Shown here: one piece after another, positions 15,348 through 22,377 of the stretch
How positions within the stretch are numbered: position 1 is the first letter of the stretch
Layout: every line of letters starts with the position of its first letter
IMG/VR virus record: IMGVR_UViG_3300025892_001683
Coordinates: 1-52,747 of that record
DNA length: 52,747 bases
Source of the DNA: a virus
Reading direction: 5' to 3' (one strand)
Made by a program: the position numbers and the translations under genes
Notes under the pieces: model-generated
What the model was told of the DNA's origin: nothing
Databases searched by the model: none
Seen by the model: the letters and a program-made list of their open reading frames with translations, nothing else

Positions 15348-16417
15348 GAAGAAATTAACGTTTGCTGGTACGGATCAACATCCAAATACTTGCCCCATTC
15401 TGTATAGTAATGGCGCATGCCTACTTCATCGTGTATGGTTCCGTTCTCATGTCTACCATGCAATATGTTACGTGCTTCTGTGCCTTCACGCATTGTAGTT
15501 CCTTGTCCTGCTACACCAATTAGGTCTTCATGTAGGTTACGCCCGAACGGTCCCCATATGCTGTTGTGATGATTGATACGTGTGCGTCTTTCTTCTGGTG
15601 TGTCTTTGCGTAGTCCATAACCTCTAAACTCTATAAGCACTTTGTTAGGACCTAATGGAGTAACACTGTCGCTTCTATACGCACTGCCACGCAAGTTAAA
15701 ATTAAAGCCTGGGAACAAGTCTACCATATACCATTGGTTGGGCGGCAGATTAGGAAAGGACAGTTCGCCTCTATCTTCAAAGCCTTCATACTCTTCGTAG
15801 TTGACAGTGAATGAACTTACATTTACATGTCCGTTGTCAAAAGGTATATTCTTACGTGCAAAGTATTCATCATTGAATCCGCTTACACGATTGAAGTAGT
15901 GCATGAAGTCGTGATAGAATTCACTGTTAGTATCGTGCCAAAGTTTGTAGTTTGTATCTATAACTGCTTTGTGATAATGAAACACTTCCATTTCTTCTGT
16001 GTCAATAGCATCTGCTATACAATCAAATGCCCCTGCTGTCCACTCTTCAACACTCTGTGTAGGATTAGGATCAAGTGTTACCCATACCATACCTCCGTGC
16101 TTTACTTCACAGTGTAGTTTAGGTTCACTTGTTACGACAGGTGCTTTAAATGTACCGCTTGGCTGACTAATTCCATAGTTTCGCCATGCATGAACACGTT
16201 TGCCAGTATTGTATGCAAGTACGTTTACACCTGCTATCTGTGAAGTTCTAAAGTCTCCTTGATTATACATTTCACTAATGTGACATATAGGCACCCATAC
16301 CTTTGAAAAGATATGTTCTTGTTCTTGTGCAAATATTTCTGGACTATTGTAGGCTGTGCTACTGATTGATTCTACGTTTGGTTGTGCTAACCAATTCTTA
16401 TGATTACGTGGTGGCAT
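15344..16417 (-). CDS. Rieske-type oxygenase homologue lacking the Rieske cluster ligands
   Basis: The 357-residue protein follows the alpha subunit of Rieske non-heme iron oxygenases. The N-terminal part has IFSKVWVPICHISEM and GVNVLAYNTGKRVHAWRN (63-80). The catalytic domain has NYKLWHDTNSEFYHDFMH with His169 and His173, and a late segment WGPFGRNLHEDLIGV whose Asp298 could complete the iron site. However, the usual Cys-x-His and Cys-x2-His loop that should follow HAWRN is missing: residues 81-107 run straight to LHCEVKHGG. A bound [2Fe-2S] cluster therefore looks impossible. Either it accepts electrons another way or it does different chemistry. It starts after an AAGGAG site and is separated from nfu by 74 bp. 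Substrate unknown. Confidence 0.7.
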   Translation of the reverse strand: MPPRNHKNWLAQPNVESISSTAYNSPEIFAQEQEHIFSKVWVPICHISEMYNQGDFRTSQIAGVNVLAYNTGKRVHAWRNYGISQPSGTFKAPVVTSEPKLHCEVKHGGMVWVTLDPNPTQSVEEWTAGAFDCIADAIDTEEMEVFHYHKAVIDTNYKLWHDTNSEFYHDFMHYFNRVSGFNDEYFARKNIPFDNGHVNVSSFTVNYEEYEGFEDRGELSFPNLPPNQWYMVDLFPGFNFNLRGSAYRSDSVTPLGPNKVLIEFRGYGLRKDTPEERRTRINHHNSIWGPFGRNLHEDLIGVAGQGTTMREGTEARNILHGRHENGTIHDEVGMRHYYTEWGKYLDVDPYQQTLISS

Positions 16418-16491
16418 GGTTTCTCCTTATGCTATATTTAAATTATTATAGCACAGAAAAAATATAAAATCTAATAGACTGTGTCTATTGA

Positions 16492-16773
16492 TTAATAGTA
16501 AGGATTGTTAAAGTTTGGATCGTCCATTCCGTCAACTGCTGTTACTTCTGGAATGTAATGTTTAAGCATATTCTCGACACCCAATTTAAGAGTAACTGTA
16601 CTACTTGCACAGCCGGAACATGATCCTTGTAGTAAAACACTTACACGGCCTGTTTTCTGATCAAAGTCTTCAAACTTAATAAAACCTCCGTGTTGTTCTA
16701 CAGCAGGTTGTACCTGCTCGTCGATAATTTTATTAATTCTAATAACTGTATCGTTGTATTCTTCTTTATTCAT
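16492..16773 (-). CDS. nfuA: Nfu/NifU C-terminal-type Fe-S cluster carrier
   Basis: The 93-residue protein has the NifU C-terminal domain: VQPAVEQHGGFIKFEDFD, then GSCSGCASSTVTLKLGVENML with Cys52 and Cys55 forming the CxxC that holds a bridging [4Fe-4S] or [2Fe-2S] cluster. Length matches stand-alone Nfu domains; the NfuA A-type domain is absent. It sits between the AlkB-like gene and the Rieske-related gene. The phage also encodes IscU. A role supplying clusters to ferredoxin or to phage or host metalloenzymes is inferred. A late-promoter-like GATAAATA precedes it. Confidence 0.88.
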   Translation of the reverse strand: MNKEEYNDTVIRINKIIDEQVQPAVEQHGGFIKFEDFDQKTGRVSVLLQGSCSGCASSTVTLKLGVENMLKHYIPEVTAVDGMDDPNFNNPYY

Positions 16774-16778
16774 ATAGG

Positions 16779-16786
16779 TATTTATC
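16779..16786 (-). promoter_or_regulatory. Putative T4-type late promoter for the Nfu gene
   Basis: The minus strand reads GATAAATA followed by CCTAT and the ATG at 16773. No clear Shine-Dalgarno lies in the short leader. Confidence 0.5.
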
Positions 16787-16820
16787 GTACAACTTGCCTC
16801 TAGGGGTAAGAAAATTTAGC

Positions 16821-16850
16821 CAAAAAGAAAGGGTGCCGTTGCCGACACCC
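16821..16850 (-). terminator. Intrinsic terminator after the AlkB-like gene
   Basis: The minus strand forms an 8-bp GC-rich stem (GGGTGTCG/CGGCACCC) with a GCAA tetraloop, followed by TTTCTTTTT. It lies 8 bp past the alkB-like stop. Confidence 0.85.
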
Positions 16851-16857
16851 CCACAGT

Positions 16858-17922
16858 TTAAGCGAACTGTTTTGCTATTTCTCTTTCTGCTTCAGTAGCC
16901 ATCTCCTTATCCCATTTGTCCAAATGCTTTTTCATAAAGCGATTGAACACAGGAGGAATTAATGCTAATGCAAAAAGTGTGAAGTAACCTACACCTGTGT
17001 TAGGTGCGCCTACTTCGTCAAGTTCCCAGAAGTGTGTTTCACCTCTGTCATGATGATCAGCCTGGCGACCAATCTCTATGAAGAACCAACTTGTGAATAA
17101 TGTAGAATTATCCCATGAGTGTCTATAGTCTATTGGTTCGCTCTTAACACGAATCAAACCATAGTGTTCAAGATAGTTAAGTGCTTCAAGTTCGAAGTTT
17201 GATATTAACCAAACAAGTCCGATACATGCGACACCTAACCAACCACCTGCAAAGAAAAACAATGCAAGTGTAGGTACACTCATCATGTAACCTCTTATCC
17301 ATCTGTTACTTACGGATAAGAAAGGTTTACCTAAACGTTTCAATCTACCACGTTCCATTTCAAACAAGAACTTACTTTGTCCTAAGTGTGATTTAGCATA
17401 GTGTGAATAGATATCACGTCCTCTAGGTGCAGTTGCAGGATCATCTTCACTTGCTAATTCCAAGTGATGATTGTACACATGAGCATAACAGAAATGTGCT
17501 GAACCACTTAGTCCCATCATCCAACGACTTATTACAAATGCAATGCCTTTGGTGTGCGATAGTTCATGCCCATAGATTATACCTATGCCTGCAAATATAC
17601 CTGTTGATAGTGTAGCACCTAATAGTTCTGCACCTGCCATACCATTAAATATTTGGTAAGCAAGAGCTAACTGTAATGCTACAAAGACTGGCAACATCAA
17701 ATACATAACCATATTCTGTAACCAGGGGATACCTAAGGTCTCTCCATTCTCATCAACTGCTCCACGAGTGTGTTTAGTGATAAGTGTGTCAAGTATAATG
17801 CCTACTCCCAATAAGCCTACACCTGTCCATGCCCATGCTCCACCTGCCAACACTCCTGCGAGTGTTACAAGTATTAACAATGGTGCTATGAAGTACCTTA
17901 TGTTTACGAAAAGTTTATTCAT
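16858..17922 (-). CDS. AlkB-like membrane diiron alkane/fatty-acyl hydroxylase
   Basis: The 354-residue integral membrane protein has the histidine clusters of AlkB: GHELSHTKG (118-126), HVYNHHLELASEDDPATAPRG (148-168), NYLEHYGLIR (249-258) and QADHHDRGETH (287-297). AlkB and related enzymes use a His-ligated diiron centre and rubredoxin to hydroxylate terminal methyl groups. In the fourth motif the usual RHSDHH is RQADHH, so one commonly conserved His is Gln, and substrate or activity may differ. The start at 17922 has GGGAG before it; the frame is open 28 codons further. A fatty acid desaturase role is the alternative. A phage copy beside Fe-S and oxygenase genes is unusual. Confidence 0.82.
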   Translation of the reverse strand: MNKLFVNIRYFIAPLLILVTLAGVLAGGAWAWTGVGLLGVGIILDTLITKHTRGAVDENGETLGIPWLQNMVMYLMLPVFVALQLALAYQIFNGMAGAELLGATLSTGIFAGIGIIYGHELSHTKGIAFVISRWMMGLSGSAHFCYAHVYNHHLELASEDDPATAPRGRDIYSHYAKSHLGQSKFLFEMERGRLKRLGKPFLSVSNRWIRGYMMSVPTLALFFFAGGWLGVACIGLVWLISNFELEALNYLEHYGLIRVKSEPIDYRHSWDNSTLFTSWFFIEIGRQADHHDRGETHFWELDEVGAPNTGVGYFTLFALALIPPVFNRFMKKHLDKWDKEMATEAEREIAKQFA

Positions 17923-17996
17923 TGTGTTTCTCCCGGCTTTCGCCTGTAGTTTATCACAATGTTCGTAATAGAACCTTTCTATTACTTTACTATAAT

Positions 17997-18025
17997 ACTG
18001 TAACACAATAAGTGAACAGTGTCAA
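17997..18025 (-). promoter_or_regulatory. Sigma70-type early promoter (AlkB-like gene)
   Basis: The minus strand has TTGACA (18020-18025), 17 bp, TACAGT (17997-18002). The leader would be about 70 nt to the ATG at 17922. Confidence 0.65.
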
Positions 18026-18101
18026 GTATATACAAGTATTTAATAGATCGACGGAAAAACCACCGTGTTATAGAATATAGGTAGATACTAATATACTAGG
18101 G

Positions 18102-19070
18102 TTATATAAAGTAATTTCTTACAGTTTTTACAAATAAGGACACATTCTTAGGAGGTGTTTCTTTTAAAATACCATGACCTAAACCACATACCCATCCTGT
18201 AGGATCTTCGATAGTTTTGAGCCATTTTTGGATTTCTTTTTCTAATGTTTCACTATCTTGTAAAAGTAATGTTTCGTCAAAGTTTCCTTGTACAAATCCT
18301 GTATCAACTTTCTTAAGAGTTTTGTTTAGGTCAACTGTACTATCTACACCTATACCTGCAAAATTTAAATCAATTACTTTGTTTAAACTATTATAAGGAA
18401 GTGTTCTAGAATAATATGCTGTATTGCCGACATCTGCAAGTTGTTTCAAAAGAACAACACTATATTCTTTGTCAAAATAACTCTTATTAATATTTGAAAG
18501 ACCGCTATCAAATATCATTACACAATCAGCACCTGCTTCAATTTGTTTTTTAATACTTTCTTTAAGTAATGGTACAATTACATTCTTCAAATAGTTGTGT
18601 TTGAAGTCATCGCTTACTTCTTCATCACCTATCGCATAATTTAAAATAGTCCAAGGTCCACCTACAAATCCAACTAATCCTTTTTTGTGAGATAACCTAT
18701 CTCTAGTTTGTTTAAGTGCTTTTGATTGAAAATTCAAAAACTTTAATGCTTTTCCTATGTCTTTATGATCTACCCAATTGTCTTCGTCTAGGTTCCATTC
18801 GAACTTTGGCCCTGGATTAAACTTCAACGGTAACCCTAGCCCTTCTAGATGAAACAGTATATCACTAAAAAGTATTGCTACATCAAAATCAAATTCATCA
18901 ATAGGTAGCATTGCTACATCTGATGCAAGTCTTGGAAGTTTGCACATTTGTTCAAATGACCAATCTTGTTTCATTGCCATGTATGATGATTGGTATCTAC
19001 CTGCTTGCCTCATCATCCATATTGGAGGACACTGATTTTCTCTCCGTAGTAGAGCATTCTCAAATTTCAA
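18102..19070 (-). CDS. hemE: Uroporphyrinogen decarboxylase
   Basis: The 322-residue enzyme has the signature PPIWMMRQAGRYQ (15-27), whose Arg residues bind substrate carboxylates. It also has LFSDILFHLEGLG with the essential Asp, GFVGGPWTILNYAIG, and a C-terminal GWVCGLGHGILKETPPKNV. HemE removes four acetate carboxyls from uroporphyrinogen III to give coproporphyrinogen III. It is slightly shorter than bacterial HemE (about 340-355). The start is TTG at 19068-19070, nine bases after AAGGA; an ATG is absent in this position. It lies 23 bp downstream of the peroxiredoxin gene and is probably co-transcribed from 19703-19731. It forms a set with the phage HemA and HemC. Confidence 0.93.
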   Translation of the reverse strand: MKFENALLRRENQCPPIWMMRQAGRYQSSYMAMKQDWSFEQMCKLPRLASDVAMLPIDEFDFDVAILFSDILFHLEGLGLPLKFNPGPKFEWNLDEDNWVDHKDIGKALKFLNFQSKALKQTRDRLSHKKGLVGFVGGPWTILNYAIGDEEVSDDFKHNYLKNVIVPLLKESIKKQIEAGADCVMIFDSGLSNINKSYFDKEYSVVLLKQLADVGNTAYYSRTLPYNSLNKVIDLNFAGIGVDSTVDLNKTLKKVDTGFVQGNFDETLLLQDSETLEKEIQKWLKTIEDPTGWVCGLGHGILKETPPKNVSLFVKTVRNYFI

Positions 19071-19093
19071 AAAACGATTCCTTTTTGTTTTTA

Positions 19094-19651
19094 TTATGCC
19101 GCCGCAATATTATCGTTGGCAGTCAAATAGTCCATTATATTTTCTGGTGATGTTTCGCCATATGGATCGTCATTTTCTTTTGACGCTTCTGGTTCGACAA
19201 AACCTTTTTCTACTACGCCGTCATTGATAACAACAGCGAAACGTCTTGAACGCATACCAAATCCTTTGTGTCTAAAGTCAATTAGCATACCTAATGTTTC
19301 TGCTAGTTCACCATTACCGTCTGGGATAACTTTTACGTTCTTAATGCCAAGGTGTTGCGCCCAAGCATTCATTACAAAACTATCATTAACACTTGAAACG
19401 TAAATTTCATCTATGCCTAAGGTATTAGTAATGGCTTTATAGTTTTCTTCAAATCCCGGAAGTTGATAAGTTGAACATGTTGGTGTAAATGCACCTGGTA
19501 AAGAGAACACAATAACTCTCTTACCTGCAAATAAATCATCAGTAGTCTTACCTACAAATTCGCCGCCAATTGGACAGCCGCCGTCTTCTGGTGCTTCATC
19601 GCCTACTCTACACTGAAAGGTAATAGTAGGAATCTTCTTTTCTTCAATCAT
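19094..19651 (-). CDS. Peroxiredoxin, Prx5/AhpE-like type
   Basis: The 185-residue protein has the peroxidatic motif LPGAFTPTCSTYQLPGF with Cys59, typical of Prx5-type peroxiredoxins. Downstream conserved parts include VSSVNDSFVMNAWA and RRFAVVINDGVVEKGFVE. It reduces peroxides, with glutaredoxin or thioredoxin as reductant, and the phage also carries a glutaredoxin. It is first in an early unit with hemE, so it may protect against photo-oxidative stress from porphyrins or bilins. That link is inference. A perfect early promoter lies upstream. Confidence 0.9.
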   Translation of the reverse strand: MIEEKKIPTITFQCRVGDEAPEDGGCPIGGEFVGKTTDDLFAGKRVIVFSLPGAFTPTCSTYQLPGFEENYKAITNTLGIDEIYVSSVNDSFVMNAWAQHLGIKNVKVIPDGNGELAETLGMLIDFRHKGFGMRSRRFAVVINDGVVEKGFVEPEASKENDDPYGETSPENIMDYLTANDNIAAA

Positions 19652-19702
19652 ATAGTTTTTTAGTCCTGTTAGTTTGCTTTAAAATTTTTTAAAGTCTATT
19701 GC

Positions 19703-19731
19703 ATTATATTTTATCTATAATAATATGTCAA
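19703..19731 (-). promoter_or_regulatory. Sigma70-type early promoter (peroxiredoxin-hemE)
   Basis: The minus strand has TTGACA (19726-19731), 17 bp, TATAAT (19703-19708): perfect consensus. It begins directly after the tmRNA coding piece. Confidence 0.88.
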
Positions 19732-19740
19732 GCACTTATT

Positions 19741-20022
19741 CTTGAAAGTGCAACTTTTCTGTTGCCAGGTAAGTTGCCAACCCCGTCACCTAGTTAAACT
19801 AGGCAGCAAGAGCAAAGTTTTCGTTTGCGTCTATCGTTTTGTTCGCGATAACGGTGCTTACATCCCGGTAATCTCGTTCACCTTTAACAAGCCAGTCGAT
19901 CCTAGTTCGCCCCCATCATAAGCACATTAAATTGTCTGTGTTAATCTTCAATGTGCTTATGGTGGAGGCGTCGGGTACTGCCCCCGAGTCCTGTTCTTGT
20001 GACATATGATGCTGTCATCAAT
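19741..20022 (-). ncRNA. ssrA: Circularly permuted two-piece tmRNA
   Basis: On the minus strand the order is acceptor piece, spacer, coding piece: the alphaproteobacterial permuted arrangement. The acceptor piece ends in an encoded CCA at 19960, with a T-arm CGGG-GGCAGTA-CCCG. Its CGCCTCC (19964-19970) pairs over 7 bp with GGGGGCG (19908-19914) at the 5' end of the coding piece, including the G3-U70 pair needed for alanyl-tRNA synthetase, with A73. The coding piece continues GAACTAGGATCGACTGGC, like canonical tmRNA, and carries a tag reading ANENFALAA then TAG (19799-19828), after ATAGAC. The spacer forms an 11-bp hairpin for processing. The outer ends are estimates. tmRNA with SmpB rescues stalled ribosomes and tags products for ClpXP. 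A dedicated promoter lies upstream. Confidence 0.93.
19918..19960 (-). repeat. 11-bp inverted repeat in the tmRNA spacer
   Basis: AATGTGCTTAT (19950-19960) and its exact complement (19918-19928) can form an 11-bp stem with a 21-nt loop. It sits between the acceptor CCA and the 5' end of the coding piece, so it is the segment expected to be cut out when the two-piece tmRNA matures. Confidence 0.8.
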
Positions 20023-20031
20023 TACACTATA

Positions 20032-20060
20032 TTTATAACACCTTTTTAAAGGTTTGTCAA
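20032..20060 (-). promoter_or_regulatory. Sigma70-type promoter of the tmRNA
   Basis: The minus strand has TTGACA (20055-20060), 17 bp, TATAAA (20032-20037), within 15 bp of the tRNA 3' end. The same region also reads TATAAATA, a perfect T4 late octamer, so late transcription is possible too. Confidence 0.75.
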
Positions 20061-20074
20061 TCTTTTTTTAAGAA

Positions 20075-20165
20075 TGGTAGCAGTGGCCGGATTCGAACCG
20101 ACATCAGCCAATTATCTGTTGCTACGGAGTATAAACCCGCTGTTTTACCATTAAACTACACTGCC
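20075..20165 (-). tRNA. tRNA with long variable arm, apparent anticodon UAU (Ile AUA?)
   Basis: The 91-nt cloverleaf has acceptor GGCAGTG/CACTGCT, A73 and encoded CCA. The D arm is GTTT-AATGGTA-AAAC and the anticodon arm GCGGG-TTTATAC-TCCGT. A 21-nt variable arm with a short stem and a T arm GTCGG-TTCGAAT-CCGGC follow. Counting from U33 the anticodon is UAU, which reads AUA. A long variable arm is normal for Leu, Ser and Tyr but not Ile, so identity is uncertain. An AT-rich phage would gain from a dedicated AUA reader. Confidence 0.75.
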
Positions 20166-20171
20166 AAAGAA

Positions 20172-20246
20172 TGGTGGGCCCGGAGAGAATCGAACTCCCG
20201 ACAAGACCGTTATGAGCGGCCGGTTCTACCACTGAACTACAAGCCC
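20172..20246 (-). tRNA. tRNA with CAU anticodon (Met, or lysidine-Ile)
   Basis: The 75-nt cloverleaf has acceptor GGGCTTG/CGGGCCC, A73 and encoded CCA. D arm GTTC-AGTGGTA-GAAC, anticodon arm GGCCG-CTCATAA-CGGTC with anticodon CAT, T arm GGGAG-TTCGATT-CTCTC. It has a paired 1-72 position and lacks the three G-C pairs of an initiator, so it is elongator Met or an Ile tRNA modified to lysidine. It lies 7 bp after a 58-codon ORF and 6 bp before the second tRNA. Confidence 0.88.
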
Positions 20247-20253
20247 TGTATTC

Positions 20254-20430
20254 TTAATGTATTGTGTCTACGCCCGGTATGGGGTTTGGATATTCTGCTA
20301 TGAGAAGTATGTCGTCTATTTTGATTTCTGGATGTTGTTCTTCTAGGGTAAGACATGCATCTTTAAAACCCATTGCAACGACTTCGTATATATCGTTGTT
20401 AGTCAATTCAAAATGATATAGTATCGGCAT
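20254..20430 (-). CDS. 58-residue unassigned protein upstream of the tRNAs
   Basis: The ATG at 20428-20430 is preceded by AAGGGAAAGCA, and the frame runs 58 codons to TAA. The product is acidic (FELTNNDIYEVVAMGF, CLTLEEQHPEIKIDDIL). A strong early-type promoter lies 28 bp upstream. It is co-oriented with the two tRNAs and may share their transcript. Family not recognised. Confidence 0.6.
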   Translation of the reverse strand: MPILYHFELTNNDIYEVVAMGFKDACLTLEEQHPEIKIDDILLIAEYPNPIPGVDTIH

Positions 20431-20458
20431 TTGCTTTCCCTTTTGCTAATGTTTAACT

Positions 20459-20487
20459 AATATAGCAGAGGTCGTTTAGTTTGTCAA
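20459..20487 (-). promoter_or_regulatory. Sigma70-type early promoter (small ORF and tRNAs)
   Basis: The minus strand has TTGACA (20482-20487), 17 bp, TATATT (20459-20464). Confidence 0.8.
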
Positions 20488-20492
20488 CCTTT

Positions 20493-20798
20493 TTATGCAA
20501 CTTCTTGATAAGGTATTTTTTCTTTTTGTGATGATTTTTGTGTGTCTGGACGAAGCGGTTCTAGCCAACTGTCTGCAATATATGCTTTAGGTGTATCACC
20601 AAACATATTGCTTAGGCCTTCTCCGCTTATCCACCAATAATGATCTGCAACAGGGACAACGCAGGTAACACCTCTAAAATCAAATCTGCCTCCTGCATCA
20701 AATTTACCAATATATTTGTCAACAAGAACTATCTTACCGATGTTGTTCTCGTTTACCGAAAATATAATTTTTGCTAAATCTCCCTGTTCGCACTTCAT
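20493..20798 (-). CDS. Unassigned phage protein with a SH3-like beta pattern
   Basis: The 101-residue protein begins MKCEQGDLAKIIFSVNENNIGKIVLVDKY and continues with FRGVTCVVPVADHYWWISGEG, a small beta-barrel-like pattern seen in many phage proteins of unknown role. It ends 5 bp before the -35 of the promoter that follows. It begins 1 bp after the DUF454 gene stop and is probably translated from the same mRNA. Confidence 0.6.
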   Translation of the reverse strand: MKCEQGDLAKIIFSVNENNIGKIVLVDKYIGKFDAGGRFDFRGVTCVVPVADHYWWISGEGLSNMFGDTPKAYIADSWLEPLRPDTQKSSQKEKIPYQEVA

Positions 20799-20799
20799 A

Positions 20800-21219
20800 T
20801 TATTTTAACCAAGCAATCCTTTTGCCTGCCTTTACTCTACGTTTTTGTTCTTCAACTGAACCTGGATATCTCCAAGCCCATATTGCTACTAATGCCATTG
20901 AACCACCTGTCCAAGCCACTGCGGCAATGTTGTATGTAGTAAACCAAAAGAAAGCAAGTGATGATGCCATCACAGCAATCATTAAATATTTTCCTTTTGT
21001 AGGAAATACTTTCTTCTGTACCCAGTTTGTTAAGAACGGTCCAAAATATTTGTGATTGTATAACCAATCGTGCATACGTTTACTACTCTTTGCAAAACAA
21101 TATGCTGCAAATACTAAGAAGATTGAAAACGGAATACCTGGAACAACTACACCTATATAGGCCATGCCCAGTGATAAGAATCCAATTCCCATCCATATGT
21201 ATTTTTTTATTTTATTCAT
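20800..21219 (-). CDS. DUF454 (YbaN-like) inner-membrane protein
   Basis: The 139-residue protein has the DUF454 pattern: an N-terminal hydrophobic segment with GFLSLGMAYIGVVVPGIP, then FLVFAAYCFAKSSKRMHDWLYNHKYFGPFL, and two further membrane helices (about 78-115). The conserved PGIPFSIFLVFAAYCFAKSS region is typical. Members such as E. coli YbaN have no known biochemical role, although in some bacteria DUF454 genes sit near heme genes. Given the heme genes in this phage the association is suggestive only. Confidence 0.8.
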   Translation of the reverse strand: MNKIKKYIWMGIGFLSLGMAYIGVVVPGIPFSIFLVFAAYCFAKSSKRMHDWLYNHKYFGPFLTNWVQKKVFPTKGKYLMIAVMASSLAFFWFTTYNIAAVAWTGGSMALVAIWAWRYPGSVEEQKRRVKAGKRIAWLK

Positions 21220-21265
21220 AAATCTATTACCTTTATTATTGTAAAAGTAGTTATCTATAAATTAA

Positions 21266-22183
21266 CTATGGAGATACAACTATGACTTCTTTTGTTGTAG
21301 GGTTGTAATACATTGGACTAAATCCTGCAGGAGCAGAACCGCCTGTTACTTCTCGAATAGGACTTATATATGCTTCGCCAGATCCTGAAGGAGCAATTGT
21401 TGCTAGATCTGCTGAAATTATCAATGTTTCATCTGGTTGATTCGAAGTTCCAGTAACACTTCCAATTGCTATACACTTGGCACCCTGACCGCTTCTACCA
21501 GCCGTATAACCAATTGCTATTGAATTTTGTCCTTGTGAAGTGGCTCCTGCTTCAAATCCTATTGCTATACTGTTATTACTTTGTGCAAATTCGGCAGCCT
21601 GCGCACCTATAGCAACTGCTCTATTACCGGCGTTTGTTTCTTGTGCTTTCCATCCAACTGCTGTGTTTAAGTAACCTTGATTAGTCAATCCTGAGTTCGA
21701 ACCAATAGCAACGCTACTAGATGCCTGATCTGTTTTTCCTGCTCGATATCCTATAGCAACACTAGAACGCTCAGAAGCGTGGGAGGCAAATATTCCGCCT
21801 TCACTTTGATTTTGATTACCTGCTTCAAATCCTATAGCAATACCACCTGACAGTTGACCTGTAGCACCTGCGGAAGATGCTAGAGCAATTGTTTCATCTT
21901 GTGTCCTTAGAGAAGATGCAAAAACAGAACCGTTAAGTCCGTCAATAACCAAAGTGCTGTCATCTGCAAATACACTGCCTTTAAAATCTGCTGTAATTAA
22001 TTCAGGAAGACCAGCACTTTGAAAAGTTAAATTGCCGTTTCCGTCTGTTTGTAATACTTGATTTGGTGTGCCGTCTGTCGCAGGGAACTGATAACTCCCA
22101 TCACCTCCTAGATGTGTAAAGTTGCCATCTAGTTCTTCGTAGGTTAATGCTTGTCCCTTGTCTGCACGTTTAATTAATGTCAT
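21266..22183 (-). CDS. Tail fibre / adhesin with YadA-like head repeats
   Basis: The 305-residue protein begins MTLIKRADKGQALTYEELDGNFTHL, an N-terminus common in marine myovirus tail-fibre or baseplate-associated proteins, followed by GTPNQVLQTDGNGNLTFQ. Residues 120-265 hold about seven degenerate repeats built on SVAIGYRAG, SVAIGSNSG, SIAIGFEAG and SIAIGYTAG, the left-handed roll repeats of trimeric YadA-type heads. The C-terminus PMYYNPTTKEVIVV is a short capping strand. It starts by ATGA overlap with the 65-aa gene and lies downstream of PAAR. Host-surface binding is likely. Confidence 0.75.
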   Translation of the reverse strand: MTLIKRADKGQALTYEELDGNFTHLGGDGSYQFPATDGTPNQVLQTDGNGNLTFQSAGLPELITADFKGSVFADDSTLVIDGLNGSVFASSLRTQDETIALASSAGATGQLSGGIAIGFEAGNQNQSEGGIFASHASERSSVAIGYRAGKTDQASSSVAIGSNSGLTNQGYLNTAVGWKAQETNAGNRAVAIGAQAAEFAQSNNSIAIGFEAGATSQGQNSIAIGYTAGRSGQGAKCIAIGSVTGTSNQPDETLIISADLATIAPSGSGEAYISPIREVTGGSAPAGFSPMYYNPTTKEVIVVSP

Positions 22184-22377
22184 TCGCTAGTAGTTCCATC
22201 ATCATCGTAGTGTTTGCCTACGTAACTACTATATTTATTACCACGTGTTCCAGGATTATCTTTTATGTAATCAAAGACTACATATTCAAATCTTGCTGTT
22301 TGATTTTTTGTAGGGAGTGTTTTAAAACTAAAACCGTCTGCTGTTAGTACTGCTTCTGTATTGCTATACTTCGGCAT
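22180..22377 (-). CDS. Small unassigned protein of the tail cluster
   Basis: The 65-residue protein (MPKYSNTEAVLTADGF, FEYVVFDYIKDNPGTRGNKYSSYVG) lies between the PAAR gene and the tail fibre and overlaps the latter by 4 bp. Small proteins in this position often belong to baseplate or fibre assembly. No family recognised. Confidence 0.55.
   Translation of the reverse strand: MPKYSNTEAVLTADGFSFKTLPTKNQTARFEYVVFDYIKDNPGTRGNKYSSYVGKHYDDDGTTSE

Noticed and set aside
1-20000. Whole region as host chromosome because of curli, heme and clp genes
   Set aside because: These genes are mixed with DexA-like, bS21, SWIM and T4-like late motifs and share promoters and spacing with nearby phage genes. No host housekeeping operons or rRNA are seen.
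20032-20060. tmRNA promoter region as a terminator for the tRNAs
   Set aside because: AACCTTTAAAAAGG could pair weakly, but no GC stem is present and the -35/-10 pair is a better explanation.
21266-22183. Repeat-rich gene as a DNA tandem repeat array
   Set aside because: The periodicity is at the protein level (SIAIGxxAG) and the bases are degenerate; it is a YadA-like tail-fibre repeat domain.
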